A model generated the notes under the pieces. That model searched no databases. It saw only the letters and a program-made list of their open reading frames with translations, and was not told the origin of the DNA. This document shows, one piece after another, positions 28,394 to 38,780 of a DNA stretch of 64,000 nucleotides. The DNA is from Siccibacter colletis (GTDB taxonomy: Bacteria > Pseudomonadota > Gammaproteobacteria > Enterobacterales > Enterobacteriaceae). Each line of letters opens with the position of its first letter. Positions within the stretch are counted from its first letter, which is position 1. The stretch is taken from positions 126,001-190,000 of the forward strand of contig NZ_JMSQ01000007.1 of the NCBI RefSeq assembly GCF_000696575.1, read 5' to 3'. The position numbers were made by a program, and so were the translations under genes.

Positions 28394-28420
28394 AAAAGGA
28401 GCCATGCGGCTCCTTTTTTT
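28394..28420. terminator. Bidirectional terminator between epmA and mscM
   Basis: A stem AAAAAGGAGCC / GGCTCCTTTTT with loop ATGC has T tracts on both strands. It lies between the convergent epmA and mscM stops (28378 and 28428). Confidence 0.9.
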
Positions 28421-28427
28421 ATGGCGG

Positions 28428-31400
28428 TTACATACTGCCCGGCACGCGTTTGCCGCGCCCGGCGCTGTTAAGCGTGGTCGCTGCGGGGCGTTTGGCATCC
28501 AGCGTTTCAAGGCGCATCTGGAACGGCGGGAACGGCAGATCGATACCGTGCTCGCGATACCCTGCCAGGATCAGCTGGTGGATCTCATGGCGCAGCGGCA
28601 TACGATGGACCATTTCCGCAGCGTAGATACGCAGCTCGAACAGCTGAATACCCTGCTGCAGATCGACCAGGAACACTTCCGGCGGCGGGTTATCGATCAC
28701 CAGCGAGCAGCGCTCGGCGGCGGTATAGAGGATCTGCGTTACCTCTTCGCTGTTGGCATTGGTCGGGGCCGGCACGGTCAGCACCACGCGCGTCACGGAA
28801 TCCGACAGCGACCAGTTGATGAACTGCTCGGTGATAAAGGCCTTGTTCGGCACGATGATCTCTTTGCGGTCCCAGTCGCTGATGGTGGTGGCGCGGGTGT
28901 TGATTTTGGTGACGCTCCCGGTCAGATCGCGGATGGTCACGGTATCGCCAATACGAATCGGCTTTTCGAACAGGATAATCAGGCCAGAGATGAAGTTGGC
29001 GAAAATTTCCTGCAAGCCAAAGCCCAGCCCGACCCCCAGCGCGGCTACCAGCCACTGCAGTTTTGACCACTCGATACCGATGAGCGAGAAGCCCATCAGC
29101 CCGCCGACCAGCATCAGCAGGTATTTGGTGATGGTGGTAATGGCGTAGCCGGTACCCGGCGTCAGATCCAGATGCTGCAACAGCGCCAGCTCCAGCAATG
29201 CCGGAAGGTTACGCACCAGCTGCAGCGTGATGATCAGCACCAGAATCGCGATGAATACCGCGCCGAGGGTGATCGGCTCCAGGCTCTCAACGCCCTGCAC
29301 GGTGGACGAGACATCCCACAGCTTGATGTTTTCCAGGAAGCCAAAGGCGGAGTGGATCTCTGACCACAGCACAATCACCGACAGCAGGGCGATCAGCATC
29401 AGGATAGAGCGCACCAGACGCAGCGACTGGGCACTGATGGTATCCAGATCGACCTCCGACACTTCCACTTCCAGCGCCGCACCTTCAGTACTCACCGAAT
29501 GCGGCGGCTCCTCTTCGCCACGGGCGCGCTGCGCCAGAATTTCGGCGCGGCGGTGTTTGGCACGGTCAAAGGCCAGACGGCGACGCTGGATGAGCATCCA
29601 GCGACGGATGATGTGGTAGACCACCAGCAGCAGGAACCAGATGGCGACCGAGGTCTCCAGCCGCGCCAGCAGCGCCTGGGCCGTGGCCAGATAGCCCACC
29701 AGCGAGGCGAGGATCGCCAGCAACGGCGCGCTCATCATCAGATTCCACAGCATGCTGTTGACCATGTTGTCGCCGTTGCCCTCTTTATCAAGATAAAGCG
29801 GGATGCCGGCGCGTTTCAGACTCAGCGTCACCAGCGCCAGCGCGCCGCAGATGAGGATGAAGCACAGCCGCCCGAGGGTGCCGGAGAACTCACGATCGTT
29901 GAGATTATCGAACATGATGAGGGCCATGATCAGCGGCACAATCAGCCCGATGCTCATCAGGTAGTAACGCATGGCGCGCGCCACGCGATCGCGCGGCCAG
30001 CCGAAGTGAGCGACAAACAGCCCGTTTGAGCGGGCGAAGGTCGCGCAAATCATCACCACCCACAGCAGCGGTACGGTGGCGGTAATGCCATCGCCCACCG
30101 CGACGGCAATAGGCCACGGCCAGGCTGAGCGCAGGCCATAGCCTAACGTCGCCCACAGCACCGGCAGCGGCGACGCCACCAGAATCGACCAGAAAACGGT
30201 GCGGATTGTGAGCCAGAAGTGATCCTGGGTCACCTTGCCGACCTTCTCGCTGGAGCGCTCAAGGAAGGCGGTAAAGTGGCGACGGGAGTAGATGCTGAAC
30301 CCGACCAGAATCAGCGCCCCGAACAGCGGCAGCAGCGTTTCTTTGCTGGTCAGCATCATTACGCTGGCTTTGCCGAGCTGGCTGAAGGTGTCGAGTGAAA
30401 TCAGGCGGCGCAGATCCTGCACGATATCCAGAGGCCAGGAGACGGTCAGCGGGCTGACGTCGGACGTCCAGAACAGATAGCGGTGCGTGGCTTCATTCAC
30501 CTCTTTCAGGGCATCTTCAAGCTGGCTGTTCGAGACTTTCAGCTTGGTCAGCTCAAGGATCAGCGTATCGCCACCCTGCAACAGGGAATTCAGCAGCTCG
30601 CGCTGGGTGCGCAGCTGGGCTTCGAGAATGCGGTTCTGCTCGGCGGTAAGGTTGCTGCCATCGGCCTGCCGGATCTGGCGCAGCTGCGGCTGCTTGTTAA
30701 GCAGATCCTCGTAGCGCATGCGGTGCACACGCAACTGCGCCATTTCGGTGTCCAGCTGCTGCGGTTTCGGCATTTCCGGCAGGCGGGCCACCTGGGCGCG
30801 TAACGCTTCGCCCAGCACGTTGGAAACGCCCAGCCACTGCGACTGTTCGCGCAGGGTGTTTAGCGCCTGGCGCACCTGCAGCGTCTGCCCGGACGCCTGA
30901 CGCTGCTGAGAGGCCACCAGATCCATACGCTGGGCCTGCTGGTTCAGCGCCTGGGACAGCTCGCGGTTCACTTTGAACTGTTCTATCAGGGCAGGGGGCA
31001 AATCGGCGCTGTTTTCCGCCAGCAGCTCGGTGCTTTCGAGCGCGCGCTCGGCCTCCTGCTGACGCTGATTGTTGACCTGGTTGCGTAGCGCCTGGAGATA
31101 GCCGTCCAGCTGCTGACTCTGCTTTTGCGCCAGCTCGGCACGCAGGCGCGAGAGTTCCTGACGGTTATTGGCGGAGAGCTGCGCCAGCTCCAGCTCATCG
31201 ACCAGCGCTTTCAGGCGGGCGGACTCGGCCTGCAGGCCGAAGCTTTGTGCCTGGGCCAGCGGCGTGCTGCCGGCGGGCAGGCTGCCAACGCGGCGCTCGA
31301 CTTCGTTCAGCTGACGGCGGGCGTCGGTTTGCTGCTGGGGAAGCTGACTCAGGGAGTCGTTGATCTCGCGGGTACGCTCCTGCTCCTGCTGGGCCTGGCG

Positions 31401-31769
31401 GCTTTTTTCCAGGAGCTGGCTGCTGACCTGCAGGATCTCCTGATTAAGCTGATCGGTGGTCATGCCGGGCGGCACTTTCTTGGGCTCGTCGCGCAGATTA
31501 TTCAGCTGCACACGCAGGGTTTGCGAGAGCTTAGGGAAGTTATCAATAACCTGTTGATACTGAGCGGCGCGCTCGACGGAGCCTTTTTGCTCTTCAAGCG
31601 CGTTAAGGGCGGACTGGAGGGCTTCTACGGTTTCAGCCTGATTAGGCAGATTTTTCGCCGCTTTTGCCTGCTCCAGTTCCTGTGAGATTTGTTTTGCGTC
31701 GGGGGCGTTCGCTGCGTGCGCCCCCAGGCTGAGGCACCAGGCCATCAGTACAGTGATAATCAGGCGCAC
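28428..31769 (-). CDS. mscM: Mechanosensitive channel MscM
   Basis: A very large MscS-family channel (1113 aa) giving mini-conductance on osmotic downshock. The signal peptide ends HAANA. A long periplasmic Gln/Leu-rich coiled-coil domain spans about 22-470, eleven or so membrane helices about 475-900, and the MscS pore and beta domain lie in the C-terminal third (VAALGVGLGFGLQEIFANFI, then FEKPIRIGDTVTI). It follows psd by 19 bp on the same strand, the psd-mscM operon of E. coli. Confidence 0.96.
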   Translation of the reverse strand: MRLIITVLMAWCLSLGAHAANAPDAKQISQELEQAKAAKNLPNQAETVEALQSALNALEEQKGSVERAAQYQQVIDNFPKLSQTLRVQLNNLRDEPKKVPPGMTTDQLNQEILQVSSQLLEKSRQAQQEQERTREINDSLSQLPQQQTDARRQLNEVERRVGSLPAGSTPLAQAQSFGLQAESARLKALVDELELAQLSANNRQELSRLRAELAQKQSQQLDGYLQALRNQVNNQRQQEAERALESTELLAENSADLPPALIEQFKVNRELSQALNQQAQRMDLVASQQRQASGQTLQVRQALNTLREQSQWLGVSNVLGEALRAQVARLPEMPKPQQLDTEMAQLRVHRMRYEDLLNKQPQLRQIRQADGSNLTAEQNRILEAQLRTQRELLNSLLQGGDTLILELTKLKVSNSQLEDALKEVNEATHRYLFWTSDVSPLTVSWPLDIVQDLRRLISLDTFSQLGKASVMMLTSKETLLPLFGALILVGFSIYSRRHFTAFLERSSEKVGKVTQDHFWLTIRTVFWSILVASPLPVLWATLGYGLRSAWPWPIAVAVGDGITATVPLLWVVMICATFARSNGLFVAHFGWPRDRVARAMRYYLMSIGLIVPLIMALIMFDNLNDREFSGTLGRLCFILICGALALVTLSLKRAGIPLYLDKEGNGDNMVNSMLWNLMMSAPLLAILASLVGYLATAQALLARLETSVAIWFLLLVVYHIIRRWMLIQRRRLAFDRAKHRRAEILAQRARGEEEPPHSVSTEGAALEVEVSEVDLDTISAQSLRLVRSILMLIALLSVIVLWSEIHSAFGFLENIKLWDVSSTVQGVESLEPITLGAVFIAILVLIITLQLVRNLPALLELALLQHLDLTPGTGYAITTITKYLLMLVGGLMGFSLIGIEWSKLQWLVAALGVGLGFGLQEIFANFISGLIILFEKPIRIGDTVTIRDLTGSVTKINTRATTISDWDRKEIIVPNKAFITEQFINWSLSDSVTRVVLTVPAPTNANSEEVTQILYTAAERCSLVIDNPPPEVFLVDLQQGIQLFELRIYAAEMVHRMPLRHEIHQLILAGYREHGIDLPFPPFQMRLETLDAKRPAATTLNSAGRGKRVPGSM

Positions 31770-31788
31770 GGAAGAACCCTTTTTGCTG

Positions 31789-32751
31789 TTACACGTCGTC
31801 TTTGTTATCGACCAGAGGATTGGCGTCGCGCTCGGCGTCGATCTCCTCCTGGGAAACTACTGCCGGGGTTACGTCAGCGATAACCGCGTCGGTAGAAACG
31901 GCCAGCGGCTCGCCAATTTTGGTGACTGACAGGCTTTGCAGATGCGGTGTCAGTTCCACTTTACCCGGTGCGAACAGGTTAATAACGGTGGAGCCAAGTT
32001 TGAAGCGGCCCATCTCCTGACCCTTAAGCAGCGCCACGGCGCCTTCGCTTTCGCCCGCCGGCCAGGTCCAGCGCTTGATGATGCCTTCGCGCGGCGGCGT
32101 AACGGTGCCAGCCCAGACGGTTTCGATGCTGCCAACAATGGTCGCGCCCACCAGAATCTGCGCCATCGGGCCAAATTCAGTATCGAACAGGCAGATAACG
32201 CGCTCGTTACGCGCAAACAGGTTCGGCACGTTCTGGGCCGTCAGATGGTTTACCGAGAACAGGTCGCCCGGCACGTAGATCATCTCGCGCAGAATACCGT
32301 TACACGGCATATGGACGCGGTGATAGTCGCGCGGTGACAGGTAGGTCGTGGCGAAGCTGCCGTTACGGAACAGATCGGCCATCAGGTAGTTACCCGCCAG
32401 CAGGGCTTCGAGGCTGTAATTGTGGCCTTTAGCCTGCAGGATCTTGTCATCGTCAATGCTGCCCAACTGGCTGATGACGCCATCCGCCGGCATAACCAGC
32501 ACGTTTGGGTCGGTATTGAGCGGGCGCACGTCGTCACGCAGCGCGCGTACAAAGAAATCGTTGAAGGTGCGATAGCTGGCGGTATCAGGCTTCTGCGCCT
32601 CTTTCATATCGACCTTGTAGTATTTTACAAACAGGTCAATCACCAGTTTCGTCAGCCAGCCGGCACGTTTGCTTGCGCCCCAGCCCGCCAGGCGAGTGAG
32701 CCACAGTTTCGGCAGAATGTATTGAAGCGAAAGTTTGATGTCGTTTAGCAA
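31789..32751 (-). CDS. psd: Phosphatidylserine decarboxylase
   Basis: This inner-membrane enzyme (320 aa) makes phosphatidylethanolamine from phosphatidylserine. The proenzyme cleaves itself at Gly-Ser in [11 protein letters not shown], giving a pyruvoyl group. His in [13 protein letters not shown] is conserved. The start is TTG 32751, with GGAGG just upstream, matching the E. coli N-terminus ([15 protein letters not shown]); the longer frame upstream is not coding. It is first in psd-mscM. Confidence 0.95.
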   Translation of the reverse strand: MLNDIKLSLQYILPKLWLTRLAGWGASKRAGWLTKLVIDLFVKYYKVDMKEAQKPDTASYRTFNDFFVRALRDDVRPLNTDPNVLVMPADGVISQLGSIDDDKILQAKGHNYSLEALLAGNYLMADLFRNGSFATTYLSPRDYHRVHMPCNGILREMIYVPGDLFSVNHLTAQNVPNLFARNERVICLFDTEFGPMAQILVGATIVGSIETVWAGTVTPPREGIIKRWTWPAGESEGAVALLKGQEMGRFKLGSTVINLFAPGKVELTPHLQSLSVTKIGEPLAVSTDAVIADVTPAVVSQEEIDAERDANPLVDNKDDV

Positions 32752-32877
32752 GGTAGCCTCCAGGCTAATGGTTTTGCCAGTCCTTGCCCGACGCCGCGGC
32801 GTCAGGCAGTACAAAAAAGGGCGCGATAATAGCACAAATCCGCAATACGGCTCGCTATGCTACTCACCGCACGCGAA

Positions 32878-33924
32878 TCAGTCATCGGTTGCGGAGAAGC
32901 TTTTACGCGTTTTTACCTCAGCCATGCTTTCCAGGATGCGGTGGTAGTTATCGAAGCGGGTTTCGGCGATGTCGCCGCGTTCGACGGCCTCGCGGATGGC
33001 GCAGCCCGGGTCGCTGCCATGCTTGCAGTCGCGGAACTTGCAGTGGCCCAGATAGTCGTGGAATTCGATAAAGCCGCGGGTGATCTGCTCCGGCTCCAGG
33101 TGCCACAGGCCGAATTCACGCACGCCGGGGGAGTCGATGACTTCGCCGCCGCCCGGGAAGTGATAAAGGCGTGAGGCGGTGGTGGTGTGCTGCCCGAGGC
33201 CGGAGTTGTCGGAGACGTCGTTGACCAGGATGCGATCGTCCTTCAACCCCAGCAGATTGTTAAGCAGGCTCGATTTGCCTACGCCAGATTGCCCGGCGAA
33301 GATGCTGGTACGATCGATCAGCGCCTCTTCGAGCGGCTTCAGGCCTTCGTCCTGATAGCTGGAAACCAGCAGCACGCGGTAGCCAATCTTGCGGTAAATA
33401 TCCATCTGCTCGTTAACGAACGCCAGACCGGCTTCATCAAGCAGGTCGGTTTTGTTGAGCACCAGCAGCGGTTCAACTTCCAGGGTTTCGCAGGCCACGA
33501 GATAGCGGTCGATGATGTTCAGCGACAGCTCGGGCAGAATGGCGGAAACGATAATAATCTGGTCGATATTGGCGGCGATCGGCTTTACGCCGTCGTAGAA
33601 GTCCGGACGGGTCAGTACCGAGGTGCGCTCGTGTACCGCATCAACAATCCCTTTACCCTGGACGTTCTCTTTTACCGGACGCCAGACCACGCGATCGCCG
33701 GTCACCAGCGAGCGGATAGTGCGGCGAATGTTACAGCGGTGCACGGTCCCGTCTGTTGACTCGACGTCGGCGTGCTGACCAAAGCGACTGATGACGCGCC
33801 CGTCACGCGGCTCGCCAAACTGCGAGTCGTCGGGATCGGCTTTCTCCGTAGTCTGTTTAAGACGGCGCTGGTGATTAGCTGACACGCGGCGCTGCTGACC
33901 TTTGGAGAGTTTATTTTTGCTCAA
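32878..33924 (-). CDS. rsgA: Ribosome small-subunit GTPase RsgA
   Basis: A circularly permuted GTPase (348 aa) acting late in 30S maturation. It has an OB fold (about 35-110), G4 [11 protein letters not shown] before G1 [12 protein letters not shown] and G3 DSPGV, and a C-terminal zinc site [14 protein letters not shown]. The start TTG 33924 gives [12 protein letters not shown], with AGGAG upstream, as in E. coli; 11 upstream codons are discarded. It is divergent from orn. Confidence 0.95.
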   Translation of the reverse strand: MSKNKLSKGQQRRVSANHQRRLKQTTEKADPDDSQFGEPRDGRVISRFGQHADVESTDGTVHRCNIRRTIRSLVTGDRVVWRPVKENVQGKGIVDAVHERTSVLTRPDFYDGVKPIAANIDQIIIVSAILPELSLNIIDRYLVACETLEVEPLLVLNKTDLLDEAGLAFVNEQMDIYRKIGYRVLLVSSYQDEGLKPLEEALIDRTSIFAGQSGVGKSSLLNNLLGLKDDRILVNDVSDNSGLGQHTTTASRLYHFPGGGEVIDSPGVREFGLWHLEPEQITRGFIEFHDYLGHCKFRDCKHGSDPGCAIREAVERGDIAETRFDNYHRILESMAEVKTRKSFSATDD

Positions 33925-34036
33925 TCTTAATGGCTCCTGGTCGCCCCTGGTGGGCAAAACCTCTATGATACCAGCTATTGTAAATGAATTAACTGCCTGT
34001 CACCCGAGCGTGACGCGATAACGGATGGAAAATAGC

Positions 34037-34582
34037 ATGAGTGCCAATGAAAACAACCTCATTTGGATCGATCTTGAAATGACCGGCCTCGATCCTGAGC
34101 GTGACCGCATCATCGAAATCGCCACCCTTGTCACTGATAAAGATCTTAACATTCTGGCAGAAGGCCCGGTGATGGCCGTGCACCAGTCCGACGCCCAGCT
34201 GGCGCTGATGGACGACTGGAACGTGCGCACCCACACGGCAAGCGGCCTGGTGGATCGCGTGAAAGCCAGCGCCTTTGATGACAGCGCCGCCGAGCAGGCG
34301 ACCCTGGCGTTTCTGCGTGAATGGGTGCCGGCGGGGACGTCACCCATCTGCGGCAACAGTATCGGCCAGGATCGTCGTTTTCTCTTCAAATATATGCCGG
34401 AACTGGAAGCCTACTTCCATTATCGCTATCTGGACGTCAGCACCCTCAAAGAGCTGGCGCGTCGCTGGAAGCCGGAAGTGCTGGACGGTTTTAAAAAGCA
34501 GGGTACGCACCAGGCGCTGGACGACATCCGCGAGTCGGTGGCGGAGCTGGCGTATTATCGCGAGCATTTCATCAAGCTGTAA
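34037..34582 (+). CDS. orn: Oligoribonuclease
   Basis: A 181-aa DEDDh 3'-5' exonuclease that degrades 2-5-mer RNAs and pGpG. Motif [10 protein letters not shown], motif II in [10 protein letters not shown] and motif [13 protein letters not shown] are intact. ATG 34037 ([10 protein letters not shown]) matches E. coli exactly; four upstream codons in frame are not used. In E. coli the tRNA-Gly cluster follows directly; here a 4-kb glycyl-radical cluster intervenes. Confidence 0.98.
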   Translation: MSANENNLIWIDLEMTGLDPERDRIIEIATLVTDKDLNILAEGPVMAVHQSDAQLALMDDWNVRTHTASGLVDRVKASAFDDSAAEQATLAFLREWVPAGTSPICGNSIGQDRRFLFKYMPELEAYFHYRYLDVSTLKELARRWKPEVLDGFKKQGTHQALDDIRESVAELAYYREHFIKL

Positions 34583-34589
34583 CCCATAG

Positions 34590-34616
34590 AAAAAGCCCTC
34601 AAATGAGGGCTTTTTG
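34590..34616. terminator. Terminator between orn and fsaA
   Basis: A stem AAAAAGCCCTC / GAGGGCTTTTT with loop AAAT serves the convergent orn and fsaA genes; T tracts are present on both strands. Confidence 0.9.
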
Positions 34617-34625
34617 TTGCCGGGA

Positions 34626-35288
34626 TTAGAACGTTCGCGTGCCGAAGGCGTTCAGCCAGTCCTGCTCAAACTTGCCCGTCGCGGCGCTGACCGCCGGTGC
34701 CGAAATAAACTGCTCTGCCACGTCCACCGGCAGCGTAATGGCCTCACAGCCCGCCAGTAAACAGGCCAGCGCCTGACGCGGGGTTTTGAAGCTCGCCGCC
34801 AGCACTTTTGCGCCAGGGGCATGCAGAGTCAGCAACTGCTGTAGTTCAGTGATGGTCTGAATGCCATCTCCGCCCTGAGCGTCCACACGGTTGACATAAG
34901 GGGCGACGTACTCTGCGCCCGCGAGTGCGGAAAACAGGCCCTGGGCAGCGCCATAAACCGCGGTGCCAAGCGTAGGGACCCCTTCTGCTTTCAGCAGCTT
35001 CAGCGCTGCCAGCCCTTCTGCGGTGACCGGCACTTTTACCACCAGATCGCTGATAATGCCGCGCAGCTTGTGGGCTTCCTCAACCATCTCCTCTGCACGG
35101 TTTGCCATCACCTGAGCGAACAGTCTTCCATTACCGCCGAGCGCATCGCGCAGCGCCGGAAGTACGGCCTGCACCGGCTGCTTCGCGCTGGCAATAATGC
35201 TTGGATTGGTGGTCACGCCCGCGAGGGGGAAGATGCGCGCCAGTCGTTTTACGGCATCGACATCAGCGGTATCCAGATAGAGTTCCAT
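34626..35288 (-). CDS. fsaA: Fructose-6-phosphate aldolase FsaA
   Basis: A transaldolase-like enzyme (220 aa) that cleaves or forms fructose 6-phosphate from dihydroxyacetone and glyceraldehyde 3-phosphate. The Schiff-base lysine is Lys85 in [20 protein letters not shown] and [14 protein letters not shown] are conserved. It matches E. coli FsaA better than FsaB by eye ([29 protein letters not shown], given by its ends). It is divergent from ybiY-ybiW, its neighbours in E. coli too. Confidence 0.94.
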   Translation of the reverse strand: MELYLDTADVDAVKRLARIFPLAGVTTNPSIIASAKQPVQAVLPALRDALGGNGRLFAQVMANRAEEMVEEAHKLRGIISDLVVKVPVTAEGLAALKLLKAEGVPTLGTAVYGAAQGLFSALAGAEYVAPYVNRVDAQGGDGIQTITELQQLLTLHAPGAKVLAASFKTPRQALACLLAGCEAITLPVDVAEQFISAPAVSAATGKFEQDWLNAFGTRTF

Positions 35289-35355
35289 CGATCGCTCCTC
35301 AAAATGTGAGATTTAACAATTTTTGAGCAGTATAGGGACGCACCCACGCCTGGCG

Positions 35356-35369
35356 TTGATCGCCATCAA
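35356..35369. promoter_or_regulatory. Perfect FNR site in the fsaA/ybiY intergenic region
   Basis: TTGAT-CGCC-ATCAA is an exact FNR consensus palindrome. It lies 57 bp upstream of the ybiY start and 67 bp from the fsaA start. Anaerobic control suits a glycyl-radical enzyme, which oxygen destroys. Confidence 0.8.
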
Positions 35370-35375
35370 CGTTTA

Positions 35376-35409
35376 TTTCAAATGAAAGTCATTTAATTTT
35401 CGTTCGAAA
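35376..35409. promoter_or_regulatory. Tandem palindromic operators ahead of ybiY
   Basis: Two perfect 12-bp palindromes, TTTCAAATGAAA (35376-35387) and TTTCGTTCGAAA (35398-35409), have centres 22 bp apart, two helical turns. Same-face spacing suggests cooperative binding of one dimeric regulator. TTTCG/TTTCA half-sites recall DeoR-family operators; no regulator gene is adjacent. The second palindrome ends 17 bp before the ybiY ATG, in a position to repress. Confidence 0.5.
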
Positions 35410-35426
35410 TTAACAGGGCAAAGGCG

Positions 35427-36326
35427 ATGATTTTTAATATCCAGCGTTATTCCACGCATGACGGTCCCGGTATTCGTACCGTTGTCTTCCTTAAAGGCTG
35501 CTCGCTGGGCTGCCGCTGGTGCCAGAATCCGGAAAGCCGTGCGTCGGCGGCGGAGCTGCTCTATGACGCGCGGCTGTGTCTTGCCGACTGTAGGTTATGT
35601 CAGGAAGCCGCACCGCAGCTCATTGAACATCAACAGCACGGCTTACTGATTCACCGCGAGCGTATCCAGCTTGGTGATATCGACGTGCTGCGCGACTGCT
35701 GCCCGACTCAGGCGCTGACGGTGTGCGGTAACCGCGCGACCGCAGATGAGATCATGGCGACGGTACTGCGCGATAAACCCTTCTATGACCGCAGCGGTGG
35801 CGGGCTGACACTGTCCGGCGGCGAGCCCTTTATGAACCCGGAGCTGGCCCACGCGCTGCTCAAGGCGAGCCGCCAGCAGGGAATTCATACCGCGGTGGAA
35901 ACCTGCCTGCATGTGCCGTGGCGCTATATCGAACCGGCGTTGCCGTATACCGATCTTTTTCTCGCTGACCTGAAGCATGTCGACAGCGTTGCGTTCAAAA
36001 CCTGGACCGACGGGTCGGCGAAACGGGTGCTTGCCAACCTCAAACGCATCGCTGAAAGCGGAAAAGCGCTTACCGTGCGCGTGCCGCTGCTCCCCGGCTT
36101 CAATGCCGATCCTATTTCAATACGGGCCATCACCAATTTTGCTGCTGACGAGCTGCACGTCAGCGACATTCATTTCCTGCCATACCACACGCTGGGAATG
36201 AACAAATACCTGCTGCTCAACCAACCTTACCTGGCACCGGACAAACCGCTGAACGATCCGGCGCTGCTCGATTTCGCCGTGGACTACGCGCACCGCAAAG
36301 GTCTGACGGCCACCCTGAGAGGATAA
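35427..36326 (+). CDS. ybiY: Glycyl-radical enzyme activase YbiY
   Basis: A radical-SAM activating enzyme (299 aa) that puts the glycyl radical on YbiW. The cluster cysteines are Cys25, Cys29 and Cys32 in [15 protein letters not shown] ferredoxin-type insertion (CLADCRLC, later DCCPTQAL) and the GGEP motif [13 protein letters not shown] follow. AGGGCAAAGG precedes the ATG. ybiW starts 4 bp after its stop, one operon. It is highly similar to E. coli YbiY. Confidence 0.94.
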   Translation: MIFNIQRYSTHDGPGIRTVVFLKGCSLGCRWCQNPESRASAAELLYDARLCLADCRLCQEAAPQLIEHQQHGLLIHRERIQLGDIDVLRDCCPTQALTVCGNRATADEIMATVLRDKPFYDRSGGGLTLSGGEPFMNPELAHALLKASRQQGIHTAVETCLHVPWRYIEPALPYTDLFLADLKHVDSVAFKTWTDGSAKRVLANLKRIAESGKALTVRVPLLPGFNADPISIRAITNFAADELHVSDIHFLPYHTLGMNKYLLLNQPYLAPDKPLNDPALLDFAVDYAHRKGLTATLRG

Positions 36327-36330
36327 TGCT

Positions 36331-38763
36331 ATGACTATGCTGAAACTGGACGTTCTGAGTCCCCGCATTAAGGCGCATAAAAATGCGCTGGTAAATATCG
36401 TCAAACCCCCGGTTTGTACCGAGCGCGCGCAGCACTATACCGAGGCGTACCGGGAGAATATGGATAAGCCGCTACCGGTTCGCCGCGCCATGGCGCTGGC
36501 TCACCATCTTGCGGCTCGCACGGTCTGGATCAAGCACGACGAGCTGATCGTCGGCAATCAGGCAAGCCAGGTGCGCGCTGCGCCGATTTTCCCGGAATAC
36601 ACCGTCTCGTGGATCGAAAAAGAGATCGACGATCTGGCGGATCGGCCGGGGGCGGGTTTCGCCGTCAGCGAGGATAATAAACGGGTGCTGCATGACGTCT
36701 GCCCGTGGTGGCGCGGGCAGACGGTACAGGATCGCTGCTACGGCATGTTTACCGCTGAGCAAAAAGCGCTGCTGGACACCGGCATCATCAAAGCCGAAGG
36801 CAATATGACTTCAGGCGATGCGCACCTGGCGGTGAACTTCCCGCTGCTGCTGGAAAAGGGCCTCAACGGGTTGCGTGACATCGTCGCGGCGCGACGCGCG
36901 CGCATCAATCTTACGGTGCTGGAAGACCTGCATGGCGAGCAGTTCCTGAAGGCCATCGATATCGTGCTGCAGGCGGTTAGCGAACACATCATGCGCTTTG
37001 CGGATGAAGCGCGTCAGATGGCGCGCAGCGAGTCGCGGGAAGGGCGGCGCGACGAACTGTTGCAGATTGCGGAAAACTGCGACGTTATTGCCCATGAGCC
37101 GCCAAAAACCTTCTGGCAGGCGTTACAGCTGTGCTACTTCATTCAGCTGATCCTGCAGATTGAATCCAATGGTCATTCGGTCTCCTTCGGGCGCATGGAC
37201 CAGTATCTTTACCCCTGGTACCGCCGCGATGTCGAACTGGAACAGTCGCTGTCCCGCGAACAGGCGCTGGAGCTGCTGCACGGCTGCTGGCTGAAGCTGC
37301 TGGAAGTGAACAAAATCCGCTCTGGCTCGCACTCTAAAGCCTCGGCGGGCAGCCCGCTGTACCAGAACGTGACGATTGGCGGTCAGAACCTGGTGGACGG
37401 CGTGGCGACGGATGCGGTCAACCCGCTCTCGTATGCCATTCTTGAGTCCTGCGGACGGCTGCGCTCCACCCAGCCAAACCTGAGCGTGCGCTATCACGCC
37501 GGGATGAGCGATGACTTTCTGGATGCCTGCGTGCAGGTGATTCGCTGCGGCTTCGGCATGCCGGCATTCAACAACGACGAAATCGTCATTCCCGAATTCA
37601 TCAAGCTTGGCATTACGCCGGAAGATGCTTATCAATATGCCGCAATCGGCTGTATCGAAACCGCAGTCGGCGGCAAATGGGGCTACCGCTGCACTGGCAT
37701 GAGCTTTATCAACTTTGCACGCGTGATGCTGGCTGCGATGGAAGGCGGGCGTGACGCCACCAGCGGCAAGGTATTTTTGCCGCAGGAGCAGGCGCTGTCG
37801 AAAGGCAACTTCCGGCATTTCGATGAAGTGATGGCCGCCTGGGATCGCCAGATTCGCTACTACACCCGCAAATCCATCGAAATCGAATACGTGGTAGATA
37901 CCATGCTGGAGGAGAACGTGCCGGACATTCTCTGCTCCGCGCTGGTGGATGACTGCATTGAACGGGCGAAAAGCATCAAGCAGGGCGGTGCAAAGTACGA
38001 CTGGGTATCCGGCCTGCAGGTCGGCATCGCCAACCTTGGCAACAGCCTGGCGGCGGTGAAAACGCTGGTATTCGATCAGGGCGTGATTGGTCAGCAGCAG
38101 CTGGCGCAGGCGCTGGCGGATGATTTCGAGGGGCTGACTCACGAGCAGCTGCGGCAGCGGTTGATCAACGGCGCGCCGAAGTACGGCAACGACGACGACA
38201 CCGTAGACACCCTGTTAACCCGTGCGTACCAGACCTATATCGACGAAATTAAGCAGTACCATAATCCGCGCTACGGTCGCGGCCCTGTTGGCGGCAACTA
38301 CTATGCGGGGACGTCCTCCATCTCCGCGAATGTGCCTTTTGGCGCCGCGACGATGGCGACCCCGGACGGGCGTAAAGCGACCACGCCGCTGGCAGAAGGC
38401 GCCAGCCCGTCTTCCGGCACCGATCATCTCGGGCCAACGGCGGTCATCAGCTCGGTCGGCAAGTTGCCTGTCGGGTCGATTCTCGGCGGGGTGCTGCTCA
38501 ACCAGAAGCTTAATCCTGCCACGCTCGATAACGACAGCGATCGTCAGAAGCTGATGCTGCTGCTGCGCACCTTCTTTGAGGTGCATAAGGGATGGCATAT
38601 TCAGTACAACATTGTGTCGCGCGAGACGCTGCTGGAAGCGAAAAAGCACCCTGACCAGTATCGCGACCTTGTGGTGCGCGTGGCGGGCTACAGCGCGTTC
38701 TTTACCGCCCTGTCGCCGGATGCCCAGGATGACATCATTGCCCGCACCGAGCACTCGCTCTGA
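36331..38763 (+). CDS. ybiW: Glycyl-radical enzyme YbiW (PFL-like)
   Basis: The 810-aa protein belongs to the pyruvate formate-lyase/diol dehydratase superfamily and has the length of E. coli YbiW. The glycyl radical site is Gly786 in VRVAGYSAFF and the catalytic Cys is Cys441 in AAIGCIETAVGGKWG. A single Cys followed by Ile-Glu, not the Cys-Cys pair of PFL, is the dehydratase-type pattern, so the true substrate may not be pyruvate. In E. coli the enzyme is of uncertain function. Linkage with FsaA suggests work on a C3 or sugar-derived compound. Confidence 0.93.
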   Translation: MTMLKLDVLSPRIKAHKNALVNIVKPPVCTERAQHYTEAYRENMDKPLPVRRAMALAHHLAARTVWIKHDELIVGNQASQVRAAPIFPEYTVSWIEKEIDDLADRPGAGFAVSEDNKRVLHDVCPWWRGQTVQDRCYGMFTAEQKALLDTGIIKAEGNMTSGDAHLAVNFPLLLEKGLNGLRDIVAARRARINLTVLEDLHGEQFLKAIDIVLQAVSEHIMRFADEARQMARSESREGRRDELLQIAENCDVIAHEPPKTFWQALQLCYFIQLILQIESNGHSVSFGRMDQYLYPWYRRDVELEQSLSREQALELLHGCWLKLLEVNKIRSGSHSKASAGSPLYQNVTIGGQNLVDGVATDAVNPLSYAILESCGRLRSTQPNLSVRYHAGMSDDFLDACVQVIRCGFGMPAFNNDEIVIPEFIKLGITPEDAYQYAAIGCIETAVGGKWGYRCTGMSFINFARVMLAAMEGGRDATSGKVFLPQEQALSKGNFRHFDEVMAAWDRQIRYYTRKSIEIEYVVDTMLEENVPDILCSALVDDCIERAKSIKQGGAKYDWVSGLQVGIANLGNSLAAVKTLVFDQGVIGQQQLAQALADDFEGLTHEQLRQRLINGAPKYGNDDDTVDTLLTRAYQTYIDEIKQYHNPRYGRGPVGGNYYAGTSSISANVPFGAATMATPDGRKATTPLAEGASPSSGTDHLGPTAVISSVGKLPVGSILGGVLLNQKLNPATLDNDSDRQKLMLLLRTFFEVHKGWHIQYNIVSRETLLEAKKHPDQYRDLVVRVAGYSAFFTALSPDAQDDIIARTEHSL

Positions 38764-38780
38764 ATCTGGTATAAGCTTAC

